DNA of 64,000 bases from Rotaria sordida (GCA_905250125.1 CAJNOL010000087.1:62001-126000), one strand, 5' to 3'; counted from the stretch's first letter, positions 47,216 through 59,590 are shown. Translations and numbers: made by a program. The notes: generated from the sequence alone by a model not told the origin.

Positions 47216-50200
47216 ATGAAGAAAGTAACTGATAATTCAACAAGATCTAAAAATCAAACAACTCTTGGACAATATTGGGCATCAACTGGATCTAAAGTGT
47301 TAGAACCTAATACTAAACATGAACAACAAATGGTTCAAGAAGATGATGATATTGAATTACTAGCTGCTGTGGAACAATTTGAAAAAAATAATACTCTTCC
47401 TCGTTCAATAACTACTACGACTACGACTACCACAACCACTACAACAAAAACAACAACAACAGCAGCGTCCACATCAAAATGGCCAATATCTCATAAACCA
47501 GAACAAAATCCAAAACAAACATATCAAGCATCAATAACAGCACCTCCAAATGATAATGAACAAATGCATACATATCCGGATTTTGATCGACAATCAGGTC
47601 GTGTATGGATTTATCCAACAAATTATGAAAAACGTGATTATCAATATAAAATAGTTAGTATAGCATTATTTCAAAATACACTTGTTGTTTTACCAACTGG
47701 CCTTGGAAAAACATTTATAGCTGCTGTTGTTATGTTTAATTATTGTCGTTGGTATCCAACAGGTAAAATTATATTTACAGCTCCAACTAAACCATTAGTT
47801 GCTCAACAAATGGATGCTTGTGCTAAAGTAATGGGTATAAGAAAAAGTGAAATGTGTGAAATGACTGGTGGTGTTAGTCCAGAGGAACGAAAAAGACTTT
47901 GGTTAGAAAAACGTGTCTTTTTTTTAACACCACAAACATTAAATAATGATCTTGTTAAATCAACTTGTCCATGGTCTAAAATTCGTTGTTTAATTGTTGA
48001 TGAAGCTCATAGAGCACTTGGTCAACATGCTTATTGTCAAGTAGAAATTACTATTTCATTTATTTTCTTCTTTATTTATGATTTTCCTTTTTCTTGAGTT
48101 AGGTTGTTCAAGAATTATGTAAAAATGGTGAAGAATTTCGTGTTCTGGGACTTAGTGCAACACCAGGAAATAATGTTGAAGTAAAACAAAAACAAAAACA
48201 AAATTGATTTTCTTTTTCAATTTGATTTATTTTTTTCTTTATAAATAGGCTGTACAAAATGTTATTAATAATCTTAAAATATCTCATATTGAAATGCTTA
48301 CAGATGATTCACCTGATATAAAAAAATATAGTTTTGATAAAATAATTGATAAAATTGTTGTTGGACCAAATCAATTAATGCAAAATTTGCGACAATGTAT
48401 TTTAAATATACTTAGACCACCGGTTGAAACACTTCATCGATTAGGAATTTTATATCAAAAAAGTCCAGAATATATTACAAGTGGTTCGATTATTTTGACT
48501 ATGAAAAGAGTGGCAAAAGATAAACCAGCTAATTTAAATGTATGTAAACAATAACTTTTATAAAACTATTCGACTAGAATTATTTTCAACTTTTTTCTCG
48601 CTTTCATAAATGCTAAGAAAACTTCAAATATTAATTTTCATAGAGAATTTTATTTTCAACAAGAGCTTTCGAAAATGAAAATCATTGCTACTATTCCAAG
48701 AATAGAATCCCTGAAAAAATCAAAATCAAGTTTTTCATACCCTAGAATTTACAATTAGCATTTTAATTGAATTGCCCAAAATTATAGAGCCAACAATTCT
48801 CTATAAAATAACGAGGAGAAACTAGCAGACTTCAAGATTAAAATCTTCGCTATTTCCGCTCTCGAAGATATTCTTTAACCGAGATACATTATTTTTGTGG
48901 AAGATACGAAAATGGTATTTCTATACGAAATAATAGATGAAACGACTTTTGTTCCTTTCATATATATCTCGATCAGAAAACGTTGTAGAGAGCTGGAAGA
49001 TATAGAAAATTGTTTGTTCAATTATTCTGAGTAATGCAAACAGAATTCTATGAGTTGAAAAAAATTGATTTTGAGTTTTTCAGAAACTCTATATTTGAGA
49101 AAGTAGTGATGATCTTGTTGGAAATAAAATTCTCTATTCAAATCATTATCTGAATTTTTCTTGGCGTCTATAAAAGTGGAAAAAATTGAAAATAAACTGG
49201 GTTAAATAATTCTTGGAATTACTGTATATCTTCATTGAAAAAATTCGAGAGAAGAATATCGGATAATCGAATTTTTAATTTATAACGTATTAGAGATAGT
49301 ATACATGATTATCCAGGTATATTCAACTTGTTTCAAGATACTTGTTGTATTTATTAAATATAAATGAATGAAAACTTCACCTAACACAGAGATAATAAGT
49401 GAAGCAGTTCTACCAAGACTGACTTCATACAGAAACTTAGATGTAAAATTGTCTCAGAATTTTTGCTTAAAATAATCCATGGAACATTTGCTTGTAAGAG
49501 TATCGAACAGATATAGAAAAAAAAGAATCGACTTCTAATCATCAGTACATTTAGATATACATATTCATAAAGATGTGTTTTTAATTAATAAACTTAATCA
49601 AATAAAAAGTTACTAACGTTTAAATTGAATGTTAGAATCAAGTTGATGAATTTATTAATGGAAAATTGGAAAAAACAGACATGTTAACTTAGTTTTGCCT
49701 GTTTAATAGAATTTGTCGGATCTTGGTCTAAAAATTTTGAACCCTACGAGCTCTACTAGTCAACCATCTCTCATATAATAGCTGATTTGAAAATCGAACT
49801 AATTCCATCTTAGTTATTTTTTCTTATAATTACTTATGAATTTTTAGTTTATAAACGATATATTTCCATTGATAGTTTGATTTGTTCAATTTTTCATCTA
49901 TTAAAACTTTATTAATCATTTAATATGAATAATTGATAAATAAAGTTTGTATTTTTTTTTAGGATAAACAATATCAAGAAGCTAAATGTGCACTTTTCTT
50001 TGCTATATCATTTTATCATGCTCTTGATGAATTAGAAAAACATGGTTTACAATCTGTATATAATTTCTTTAAAAAAAAATTAACTGAAGATAAAAGAAAT
50101 AGTTCTTTACATTTAACATTTCGAAATAATACTGAATTAAGTAAAATTTATACTGAATTACAAAATTTATTTGATTTATCACAAGTTAGTGCAGAACAAC

Positions 50201-53200
50201 GATGTAAAACAAGTCTTCTAATAGCTCATCCTAAATTATCAAAATTACGTGAATGTGTTGTTGAACATTTTCAAACATTTGAACGTACAAAAACAAAAGC
50301 AACTGATCAAACAAGAGTTATTATATTTAGTGAAAAACGTGATAGTGTTAGAGAAATAACAGAACTTCTTGAACAAGATCGACCATTAATTAAACCAATG
50401 TCATTTATTGGACAAGCAGCATCTCATGCTGGAGGTAAGTTAGATTTTCCAAGAAATGTTTCGAGATTGTCAGGATTAGAAGTTGATTAGAAGATTTTTG
50501 TTAAAATTGATCGGGTCTTGAAGTTGAAGGTTAAGCAATTTTTTTGGAAATTGATAAGTTAAACAATAATAAAACGCTGGAATTCCGCTAGATGGGTAAG
50601 CATCGAATCCAAACTTTGGCTCGGTATTTGGGATAAATAGTTCGGAAAGTGTCGAGTATTTGAATAATTGTTCAAACATTTCTTGAAGTATATGGACAAT
50701 CATGGAAGTGGATCTACGACAGTTGCTCACTAAGACACTTTCTCACATGTGTGTGAGTGCAGGTATAAATATGAATAAAGAAAAGACCCAAACCAACACC
50801 CACATCTCAACGAACAATTGTTCATCTCCACATGAAAGTACTCTAAGGTTCCGTTGAGTTCAGGCTCGAGTATTTCTGAACATTGTTGACTTTTGTTTTA
50901 GTATGTCTGTAGGTCTTCTGCTTTTGAATCATTTATTCTAATGTTTATAAATTCATCGTAGCCAAGTCTGAAATCCTTTCTTTTGGTTTATTCCTATTTC
51001 CTTTTAATAAATAACTGAAAGTGATCGCAATCAAGACCGAATCTGAATCCGTACGTTCGGATTCAATGCATACCTACCACTGGAGAAAAACGAAAATTTT
51101 TCAAGACTGAAAGATTATCTTTAATATTTTCATATATATATATTCTATAAACGAACGATTATATTTAGAGGGTATTAATCAAAAATTACAGAAAAAAGTT
51201 GTGAGTGATTTTCGTGCTGGTGGTTATAATGTACTTGTTGCAACATCAATTGGTGAAGAAGGTTTAGATATTGGTAGTGTTGATTTAATTATTTGTTTTG
51301 ATGCACTTAAATCACCTATTCGACTTGTTCAACGTATGGGTCGAACAGGACGTGCTCGACAAGGTCGAATTGTTCTTCTTATGACTGAGTTTGTTTATTT
51401 ATTATTTTTATTCTTTAATTTAATTTAATTTTTGTTTTTGGTTTATTTAGAGGTAAAGAAGAACGAACATATTATGAAGGTGAAATACAACAAAAACGTA
51501 TATTTAAATTAATTGTTGATGGTTCACGTATGTTACAATTATATCGTAATAATCTTCGAATGATTCCACATGATATTCAACCAATATGTCAAGAAATGAT
51601 GGTTAAAATGAATGATGAAATAGATCTATCAGAAAACGACAATAAAAAAAAATTCAAAACAAATGATTCTGATTTTCAGTCAATGATTAATAAAACTAAA
51701 CAACAAGGTTAAAAATAAAAGAAAACCAATTAATTCTTTCTAGTTTTTTTAAACATGATTTTGTGTTTCTAGAAACTTTATTGAAATTATTTCGTAAAGA
51801 TAAATTACTTAATGATAATGAATTTTATCATTGGGTAAGAAATTATCAATTAAATGATAATAATAATGATGGAAAAATGAACATATCTATTGTAACTTGA
51901 TTTTTTTATTTTCATTTATTCAATGCATTCTTAAAAAGATTTTATTCTATAGAAAGATCGTTTGAATTCAATGATTAAAACAGCGACGAAAAAATGGTCA
52001 AATGAACAACGTGAAATTCAAAATTCTTCAATGCATTCATCTCGAACAAAAATATTTGTAAATTTTATGAAAAATTATACAAATGAAAGAGTTTATGTTG
52101 ATATTCCAAATAATGTAAGTTATATTCGAAATTCAAATATATGAAATCATAGAGTTATATTACAGTTATGATATTAGATAAAAAATTATATTTGATATCT
52201 TATTAGAAAAAAAAGCTAGTAGCGCTATCTCTGTGAGATCAAAAAGTGAAACACGATGCAGCTACTGTTGCTGATCAGAGAAAGATTATTTTATTCTGTC
52301 AATTTTGAGACACATTTGTTCACCATATTTAATCCTCTAGAAATGCAATAACGACATAGCTCATGTGTCAGAATGAGATGTTATTGATATACGATTTTTG
52401 ATCGTATATCGACATCCGTTACAGCAAGGTGGGACATTGCTAAGACGTCTGTCATAGTCTGTGATAGTCTTTGACTGGCGTATGTGACAGTCTCTGTCTA
52501 GTACCTGTCATATCTATGATTGTCTCTGACTAGCATCTGTCACGGCCTGTGACAGTTTTTGAATGACATTTGTTACGGCCTGTAACGGTCCCTAACTAGC
52601 GTTTGTTATGGGCTGTACCGATCCTTGAATAGTATCTGTCACGGTCTGTGATGATGTCTGGCTAGCGTGTGTCACGGTCTATAACGGCTTCTGAATAGCG
52701 TCTGTCACGAACGGTGATGGTATCTGAGTAACGCCTGTGAAGGTCTTTAACTAGTGTCTGTCACTGTTTATGGGGATCCAGACTTTTGCCCTTATACTTC
52801 AATATTCCTTCTAAATTATGTTTCACAAAAAAAAGAACGAAACTTTTTTAGACATGGCCAATTGATGAACCAATAACAAAACATGAACCAACAACGATGG
52901 AAACCAATATTCCTAATCGACCAAAAATGCCATCACCATTTGATCGATCAAAATTAAAAGAACAAATAAAAACGAAGCGAACTTGTTCACCACTTGATCT
53001 ATCAAAAATGCCAGAAGAATGTGATCAATTATTAAATCTTCAACCAATTATTCATCAACAACAAGAAGAAATACTTGATGAAGAAATTGATTGTGGTGAT
53101 TTATTTGGTAGTAAGTATTTGTATGATTTCTTTTTCTTGTAATTGAAAAGAACAATACTATTTTTTAGCTGGTTCAACATTTGATATAACATGTACACAT

Positions 53201-55929
53201 TCAGAATCAATTCTTCCAACAACACCACATTCAATACAAAATGAATCAATACATGGTCATGTTGGAAATTCTAATGTTATTATTAATGATAATAATGATA
53301 ATATTGGAAATTTTAATGTTACAATGGATGATCTATTTCCAGCATCTCAAACATCTCATTCATCACCAACATTACAATTAAATGATATAAAATCTCAACA
53401 AAACAATGTTTTTGATGATGATGATATGGATGATGATGAATTATTAGAAGCTTTTAATAAACATATGGAATCATCACCAAAACAGATAACTAATCCGAGT
53501 CCTGTATTAATACTTACTAATAGAGTTAACACACAAAATCAAGAAAATATTCACACAGCTGATATAACATTACCAAAATTTGATTTAGAATTTAGTTTTG
53601 ATGATCTTGATAACAGTGATGAACAAATAGACAATGTACTTGACATGTAAGTTTTCATTTATAATTCTTCTTAGAAGAGAATGTGCTTCGATCTTGATGA
53701 AGTATGAAAATTTTGAAAAAAAAAAAGGATTTGTTCTTGTTGACCTTTCTTTTTTCAAGTTATGATCACTATGCCACACTTTGGACTTGCCAAAAAATAT
53801 ATATCGGAAAATTTTCAATAAGAGATTTTTGGTTTAATTTGTTGACTATGCATAGACCGCAAAGTCACTGAAATATTGTAGAAGTTTTAGTCGAAATCAA
53901 TGATTTCCTGTTGAGATAACAAGTTTTTAAGGTATCTCAAGATTTTTGAATTAGTAATAAAATCATGCTTGTTACAAAGTTCGATTATCTCAACACGGTA
54001 ACTTTAGTTTAGGCAGCGAGTTTAGAACATATTAGTGACTCTGAAGTTTACACATAAGTAAAATATCAAGTTAGAAATATCTTAGCCGAGTTTCTTTTAG
54101 AAATACCTAACAACAAGTCGAAAACGCAGTAAAATAGTCATGCATCGATAAAGAATGTCGACACGAACAAAAATTTTTCGTGCCAAAGTCTTATGACAAA
54201 CAGATGCAGCTACATTGAACAACTGTCTTCTTGTTAGTTTCGCTAATGATATCTTCGTTTGTAATTTATGATTCTAGCGTTAAGTACAATGATTGAGTCA
54301 AATAAAGTGATAAAAATGTTCTATTTCAATCTGGTGAATATATCTATAGTATAATATATAATTCATTTAATCCAGTAATTCTGTTAATAAGAGAATTAGT
54401 AAATTAGACATATATTTCATATACAGAAACAGATGACGGAGGGAAATATCCGGGGTGTCCGTCTCCATTTGGATTCATTTATACATTATTCGGTAGATTA
54501 TACTGAGGTAAGAAAAAGCCTTCAAGGATTCGGAACCATCCTACTGGCGAACGGTTGTAATCATTATTGAGAGCCACTCATTTCGAAAAAAAAAACCAAA
54601 ATGATCTATTTATTGGCTAAAACTCTTCATTTTGGTTTTTTCCGGAAAACGCTTTGGGTACAACCCTCGTTAGTCTTTAATCGCTCATATAAAACATTAC
54701 AGATGATAATTATTAGGAAGAAATGATAGACAATATAATTTAATACTTGAAAAATGTGATATAAATCAACAGAAAAATCAAGTTTATTTATAAACATTAA
54801 TTTTAATGTTAATAATATTCGAACATTTTTTTTTGTTTTTAACGGCATCAGTTTCTATCTTGATGAATTAATGGAGTAAATAATGAATCATTTCGAAAAC
54901 GAAGTTACTGTAATATCTTATACCTGGACAACTATATTTTTTGTTATAGATAGACCTTCTAAAGTTACTCATTATGATAACAAATCATACGAGTACATTT
55001 TTAAATTCAAGAAAAAAAAAAGTTCAATTCTCGTTTTTTGTGTTCAATTTATTCATGTTTAGTTTAGTCATAATTACTAACTATCGAATGTAAGATGATA
55101 TATGGGTTCGAATTGATTCTTTATAATCGAATTCAAGTCTATGTTTCGTGTTGCACTATAAAGGTTGACATTAATGAGATTTATTGTCTTTTTTTTCAAA
55201 TTCTATTTTAGTACTAAATGTGAAACAACAAATAAAAATAATATAACAACATGTTCCGATAAATTTGAAACACCCATTCGACGAGTTCCATCTAAAAAAC
55301 GTGTTCGATGTCTTTCAACAACAACACCTGATATACTTGAAAGAAAAAAATCTAAAAGTACACAAGAACTCAACATTAAACAACAAGAACGACATTTTCA
55401 TCGACGACTTGCATCAAATTTTCTTGATCGTGAAGCTATTGCTGATGAAACATTATCTAACACAATATCATCTGATGAAGATGAAAATGATGATGATGAT
55501 GATCATAATAATAATAGTCTAAATGAACATGATCATTTTATTGATGATCGACAAGTTCTAACACAAATGGCAAATATTGATATGACAAGTGTATATTTAA
55601 AAAGTATAAAAAGTCCAAAAGTTCATTTTCGTCCACCACCACCACCTATTCCAATTGAAGATATTTATTCTCAATTACCAAATATGACAATGCATGATGA
55701 TAATTATGATCATAATGATAGTTTTGTTGATGATACAACACAAATAATAGATGATCATCATGGTGAAGTTGATTTTGATGAACTTGCAAATATTCTTGGT
55801 ACTCAATCAGTTGTACATCGTCAAAGTAAAGTAACAAGACGTGGAGTTAAATTTGGACGAACATCAGAAACAACAACACCGCAACGAAAACCAACACGTC
55901 GTGTTCAAATAGCACAAAGTCCTATGTAG
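47216..55929 (+). CDS. FANCM: FANCM/Hef-type DNA translocase
   Basis: Eleven exons: 47216-48040, 48103-48180, 48249-48539, 49963-50434, 51169-51388, 51451-51707, 51773-51834, 51953-52114, 52852-53110, 53169-53646 and 55212-55929; 1273 aa with all phases matching. SF2 helicase motifs: [10 protein letters not shown] (~159), Ia APTKPLV, II DEAH (~262), [22 protein letters not shown] and [30 protein letters not shown] and [10 protein letters not shown] also match FANCM/Mph1. FANCM remodels stalled forks and D-loops and, in animals, anchors the Fanconi core complex. Residues 14-21, QTTLGQYW, fit a PCNA-interacting PIP box. The C-terminal ~650 residues are acidic and disordered; no ERCC4 or helix-hairpin-helix domain is visible, unlike vertebrate FANCM. 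Large introns hold a foldback, a minisatellite and dispersed repeats. Confidence 0.94.
48547..49224. mobile_element. foldback element in FANCM intron 3 (copy 2 of the 9778-11731 family)
   Basis: Arms of about 300 bases with a centre near 48890. The right end, read in reverse complement from TA at 49225-49226, begins cagtaattccaagaattatt, nearly identical to the left end of the element in the phosphatase intron (cagtaattctcaaaattatt). The left arm shares attcgactag and caacaattctctataaaat with that element. It starts within a few bases of the exon 3 donor (48540). No coding capacity. Shorter than copy 1, which has extended arms and an insertion. Confidence 0.8.
49227..49962. other. remainder of FANCM intron 3
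   Basis: AT-rich, with no coding or repeat signal recognised, ending in a clear polypyrimidine tract and AG at 49961-49962. Confidence 0.5.
50435..51168. other. FANCM intron 4
   Basis: 734 bases. Less AT-rich than most introns here. Contains gtgagtgcag near 50755 and, a little downstream, caacacccacatctc, a pairing also seen in the loop of the small foldback at 27360-27410 (gtgagtgtag and ctcacacctac). An open frame on the minus strand (50476-50730) has no recognisable domain. Probably a transposon relic. Confidence 0.45.
52205..52350 (+). repeat. dispersed repeat, copy A
   Basis: Shares an ordered series of matches with 56280-56425 in the same orientation: agctagtagcgc/agctgttgccgc, gaaacacgatg (identical), ctactg, ttattttat/ctttattta, and gacacattt followed by a ttca.cata block. 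Lies in FANCM intron 8. The family is unknown; it could be a SINE or a MITE fragment. Confidence 0.6.
52440..52775 (+). repeat. 33-base minisatellite, about ten degenerate units
   Basis: Unit consensus by eye starts cgtctgtcacggtctgtgat and ends ggtctctgactag. Ten or so units follow head to tail with substitutions and small deletions (for example catctgtcacggcctgtgac, tatctgtcacggtctgtgat, cgtgtgtcacggtctataac). Each unit contains the near-palindrome tcacggtctgtga. Located in FANCM intron 8. GC content is clearly above the flanks. Confidence 0.85.
53647..55211. other. FANCM intron 10
   Basis: 1565 bases. Contains a short inverted pair around 53910-54000 (gttgagataac / gttatctcaac-like) and a GC-richer patch at 54430-54560 (cggagggaaatatccggggtg). 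No coding exon with matching phase was found in it, and exon 10 to exon 11 joins cleanly (at|t). Confidence 0.45.
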
Positions 55930-56815
55930 TTGTTTATTTAATATCTTTATTGTTTATTGTATATTATAACTATTTTTTTTTTCTTTCATATTACAATTTT
56001 TTTCGGTGGTGATATATTTTCTTTTTTTTTTCTTTTCTTCTTGTTATCTACGTATAGTTCTATTTATTATAAAGATGATCCACAAAACGTTGCATACGAT
56101 AGCTAAATAAAAAAATAACCAACGATAAGCAGAATAAATTACTGAAAAGTAAAATTTAATTTTCTTTTTTCCTGATAAAAATAATTTTTTATTTAATTTT
56201 GAGAAAAATAAAATACTTTTATAATCTTGTAATTTCGTATCATGGAATACGATGTATTATTCGAAAATCATTTGATTAGAAAAGCTGTTGCCGCAGTCCT
56301 TGTGGGATTAAAATATGAAACACGATGTAACTACTGCTGTTAATCATAGAAGAGTACTTTATTTAATCTATTTTCGGACACATTTCTTCAGCATACTTTT
56401 ACATAATTATCCAGAAATATAATAATTTTCATTCCATGCAGACATATTTATTTCTTTATCCTTAATTTATCTCTCATAAACTAATAACATGCTATCAATG
56501 CACATGTTTTGTTTTTCTCGTCGGTCATGCTGTAACTGGTTGGACGTTCGTTGTAAACATTCTACATTCAGTGAAGGTTATAGTATCGTTATTTGCATAT
56601 CTTGACGGACGGATAAAAAAAAAAAGAGAATTTGCCTCCGAGAATAAACATGTGAAGCGTCATTCCATGCAAAATAAAAATAGAATATGTAATCGAGGCC
56701 AATCGCTATCGATGTATAGTTACGCGTATATATCTAATCGTACTTTTTGTTTTCTCGTTTTACATTTCTTCGTAGACATTTTATTCGTATAACTATTTGT
56801 TCAAATCTATTGAAT
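55930..56815. other. intergenic between FANCM and the coiled-coil gene
   Basis: Holds dispersed repeat copy B (56280-56425) and the presumed promoter of the next gene. No gene seen; the open frame at 56571-56792 lacks any recognisable domain. Confidence 0.5.
56280..56425 (+). repeat. dispersed repeat, copy B
   Basis: Same family and orientation as 52205-52350, with gaaacacgatg identical and matching blocks on either side in the same order. About 3.9 kb apart, so dispersal rather than tandem duplication is likely. Confidence 0.6.
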
Positions 56816-59172
56816 ATGTCGAATCCAACTTCGCCTACTGTAAAATCACCAGCAAATGCAGCTCAAATACATTCAACACAAACTGAAAATGTTCATGTAC
56901 AATCGGTTATTCAAAGTGAAACTCAATCCAAGGTTAGCATTGCAAATAACAAGAAGGTAGCAGATCTTATGGCACGTCTTGGTAAATTTCATATAAAATT
57001 AAAATAATAATTCAAAACAAAAAAAAAAGAAAACAAATCTTTTACGTTTCATTTAAGGAACAACTTATCTTCAAGTTGATAAATATTCACGTAAACGTAC
57101 TGAGGAAATTAATGAAGCTGTGGCTGAATCGATTAAAAAAGTTGTTGCTGATACACAATTACAACAACAACAACTTCTTACTGATGCAAATTTACGTACA
57201 AATGGTAAATTTCGTTTTTATTTGTTTCTATTGTTGTGTTTTCTTAGTTTATTTCTTTTTTTTTTAAGGAATTGAAGATGAATTTAGATTGAGATTACAA
57301 GAATATGTTGCTAAACTTGATAATGAAAAGGCAACTGTACTTGTTCAACTTGAAAGAGATCTTGATGTTCGACAAGAAGCTATACTTGAATCGGCTCGTA
57401 AACGTATTGATGATCTTAACTCAGAAGCTAATCGTCTAAAAATGGTTAATTCAACGTATAACTATCAGCACAGATTAAATAATAAGACAATCATTTCCTT
57501 TGATTTGAACACTTCGATATTCATTCTATGGTCAATTGTCTAGTTGCGATTTTCTACAGATATCTATCGATTTATTTAAGTATTTACTCATGAATAATCG
57601 ATTCTAAAAGTAAAGTATCTAGTGCTAATGGATAGAGAATTTTGTGCTATATGCTTCCACGATCTTTTCAAGATTCTGACTGCTATCGTTTAGGAGAAAA
57701 AGGCTTGAAACTAACAACTATAATGGTGGACATAAGTTTAGAGCAGTTTTATTCTTAAGTTTTCTTCTTGATGGCAATAGCTAGGAAGAATCTGAAAAAA
57801 TCTTTAAATAGTTGAAAGAATTCTTTATTAGAATTGGTAAACCTAAAAATTGCTTGTATGACGATGTCTGAAAAACCAAGACCCCCCCCCCCCCAAAAAA
57901 CCAATTTTCGAACATCTATTTGAAGCTTTTTCGAAATGGCTTTATTTGATAGACCATCTCGGTTCTTTTCATAGTGCTCCTTCATCGAACTGCATTCAAT
58001 TTGTAGAAGGTTCTCAAGCGTCAAGTACGGCAGCATCATTGAAATTTTTCATAAAAACAAAAAAATAGTTCTTGGACCTTCTATAAATTGAATACAATTC
58101 AATGAGGAAGCATCATGGAAACAGACGAAGCATCTCATTTTGCTCTATCAAATCAAACCATTTCCTAAAAACTTCAAATGAATGCCAGAAAACGAGTTTT
58201 GGAGATCTTAATTTTCTAGACATCATCATCCAAGCAGTTTTATTAGAGTTTTTACGTCTGCCAATCCTGATATAGAATTGTTTCAGCTATTCAAATGTTT
58301 TTCCAGATTCTTCCTAGCTATTACCATTGAGTAGGAAACTCAAAAATACAATTGCTCTAAATTTTTGTCCATTACTAGAGTGATATTTTTGGACTCATTT
58401 TGAAAAATCATGTTTTCGAAAACGAGATTTGTTTTAGAGCTCGGATCTATACTTTTATACTTATACTTAAGCACGAAAAATAGAATTTTGTATTTGTCCT
58501 ATCTCTGCTTGTTGTATAAAACGTTTATTCTGATATCGTCGGTTGTAGAATTTAATATTGAATAAAATGATACGACAGTTTAGAAAAGGTTATCTTTAAG
58601 TATTTTCTCATTTTTCTTTCTCGCAAATATTTCTCATAAAATTCTGAAACATATGTCCGAAAGTAGAGACTTTTGAAAGTGTATCGACGTGTTTCAAAAA
58701 AAAAAAGGAAAATGCATTTGTCCTATTTAATCGTCGCCATCTGTTATAGTCTTTTTCCTTCTAAATCTCTTTTATCCGTTGTTTTTTTTCTTTCTAGAAT
58801 GTTCTTAAAGAATGTCAAGCTCAAAGCAGTGCACAAATTAGTAAATATCTTGAGTTATTTAATTGATTTATTATTTATTATTTATTTTTATAATAGCCAA
58901 AATTACTGAACAAGTTGCTGTTCTTGAACATGAAGACGCATCACGTCGTCTTGCATCGACCACTACAACAGTCTATAGACTTTGTTTTTGTTTAGTTTCT
59001 TTAAAATTATTTTAATCGTTTTTTATAGACTATTACAACTAAAGCCGTAGCTGCCGGTGAAGGACATGTTCATGATCATTCAGTAGCACATGACAAGCCA
59101 ACAACACATGTTGAAACATTGAAATCATCAAACAGTTCATCAGCAACATCTACTGAATCTTGTCAAAAATAA
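56816..59172 (+). CDS. charged coiled-coil protein, unrecognised family
   Basis: Exons 56816-56981, 57058-57204, 57269-57444, 58798-58840, 58897-58970 and 59029-59172; 249 aa with every phase consistent (g|ga, g|ga, phase 0, a|cc, phase 0). The Ser/Thr/Asn/Gln-rich N-terminus (~50 aa) is followed by a ~130-residue uninterrupted amphipathic helix region rich in Glu, Lys, Arg, Gln and Ala (KRTEEINEAVAESIKKVVAD; RLRLQEYVAKLDNEKATVLV; VRQEAILESARKRIDDLN). The C-terminus is Thr/Ser/His-rich (GEGHVHDHSVAHDK). There is no signal peptide or membrane segment. It has the composition of cytoplasmic heat-soluble or LEA-like proteins and of simple structural coiled coils; I do not recognise an orthologue. 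Intron 3 contains a foldback. Confidence 0.8.
57718..58388. repeat. foldback element in coiled-coil gene intron 3
   Basis: Left arm ~57718-58045 pairs with right arm ~58060-58388 and almost no loop. Matching pieces: left agctaggaagaatctgaaaa versus inverted right agctaggaagaatctggaaa, and left tttatttgatag versus inverted tgatttgatagag. The left arm carries a 13-C tract (57882-57894) that is absent from the right. One reading of the arm (KFRAIVFLSFLLNGNS) vaguely resembles the N-terminus of mariner transposases; this is uncertain. Confidence 0.82.
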
Positions 59173-59590
59173 ATCAGAACAAAAAAAAGAAACTTTTGTT
59201 GTTATTTTGATTCTATTCATCAATAAACAAGAAGATTTATAAGGAACAAAAAAAATTTGTATTTTTTAATTTTGAAATTTCATGACAAAGAAGTTTGATT
59301 TAAACTAATCTATTTTTCATTCTAAACTACTAAAAGATTATCGTACACTTGAATTTTGAAGAAAACACTTGATAGATAAATGCAATGAAGACAGTCTTCG
59401 TTTAATTCTCTTATCAAATGAACATTGTTCGTCTTTTTTTTTCTTCTACTTGAAATGATTATCAATAAAGAAACGAGACAAAAGCTATTGTAAAATATCA
59501 ATGAACATATCTGTCTTATCAGTGACCATATAAAAACAGCAGTTCACAAGAGAAATTTCATTGACATCAACCTCTAATATTCAATCCATC

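Noticed and set aside
55100-55125. gggttcgaattg, resembling a tRNA B box
   Set aside because: No A box or cloverleaf can be built around it, and it lies inside FANCM intron 10.
57755-58039. 94-codon minus-strand frame with an HTH-like stretch
   Set aside because: Lies within the left arm of a foldback and includes the poly-C tract; the resemblance to a transposase HTH is too weak to call a gene.
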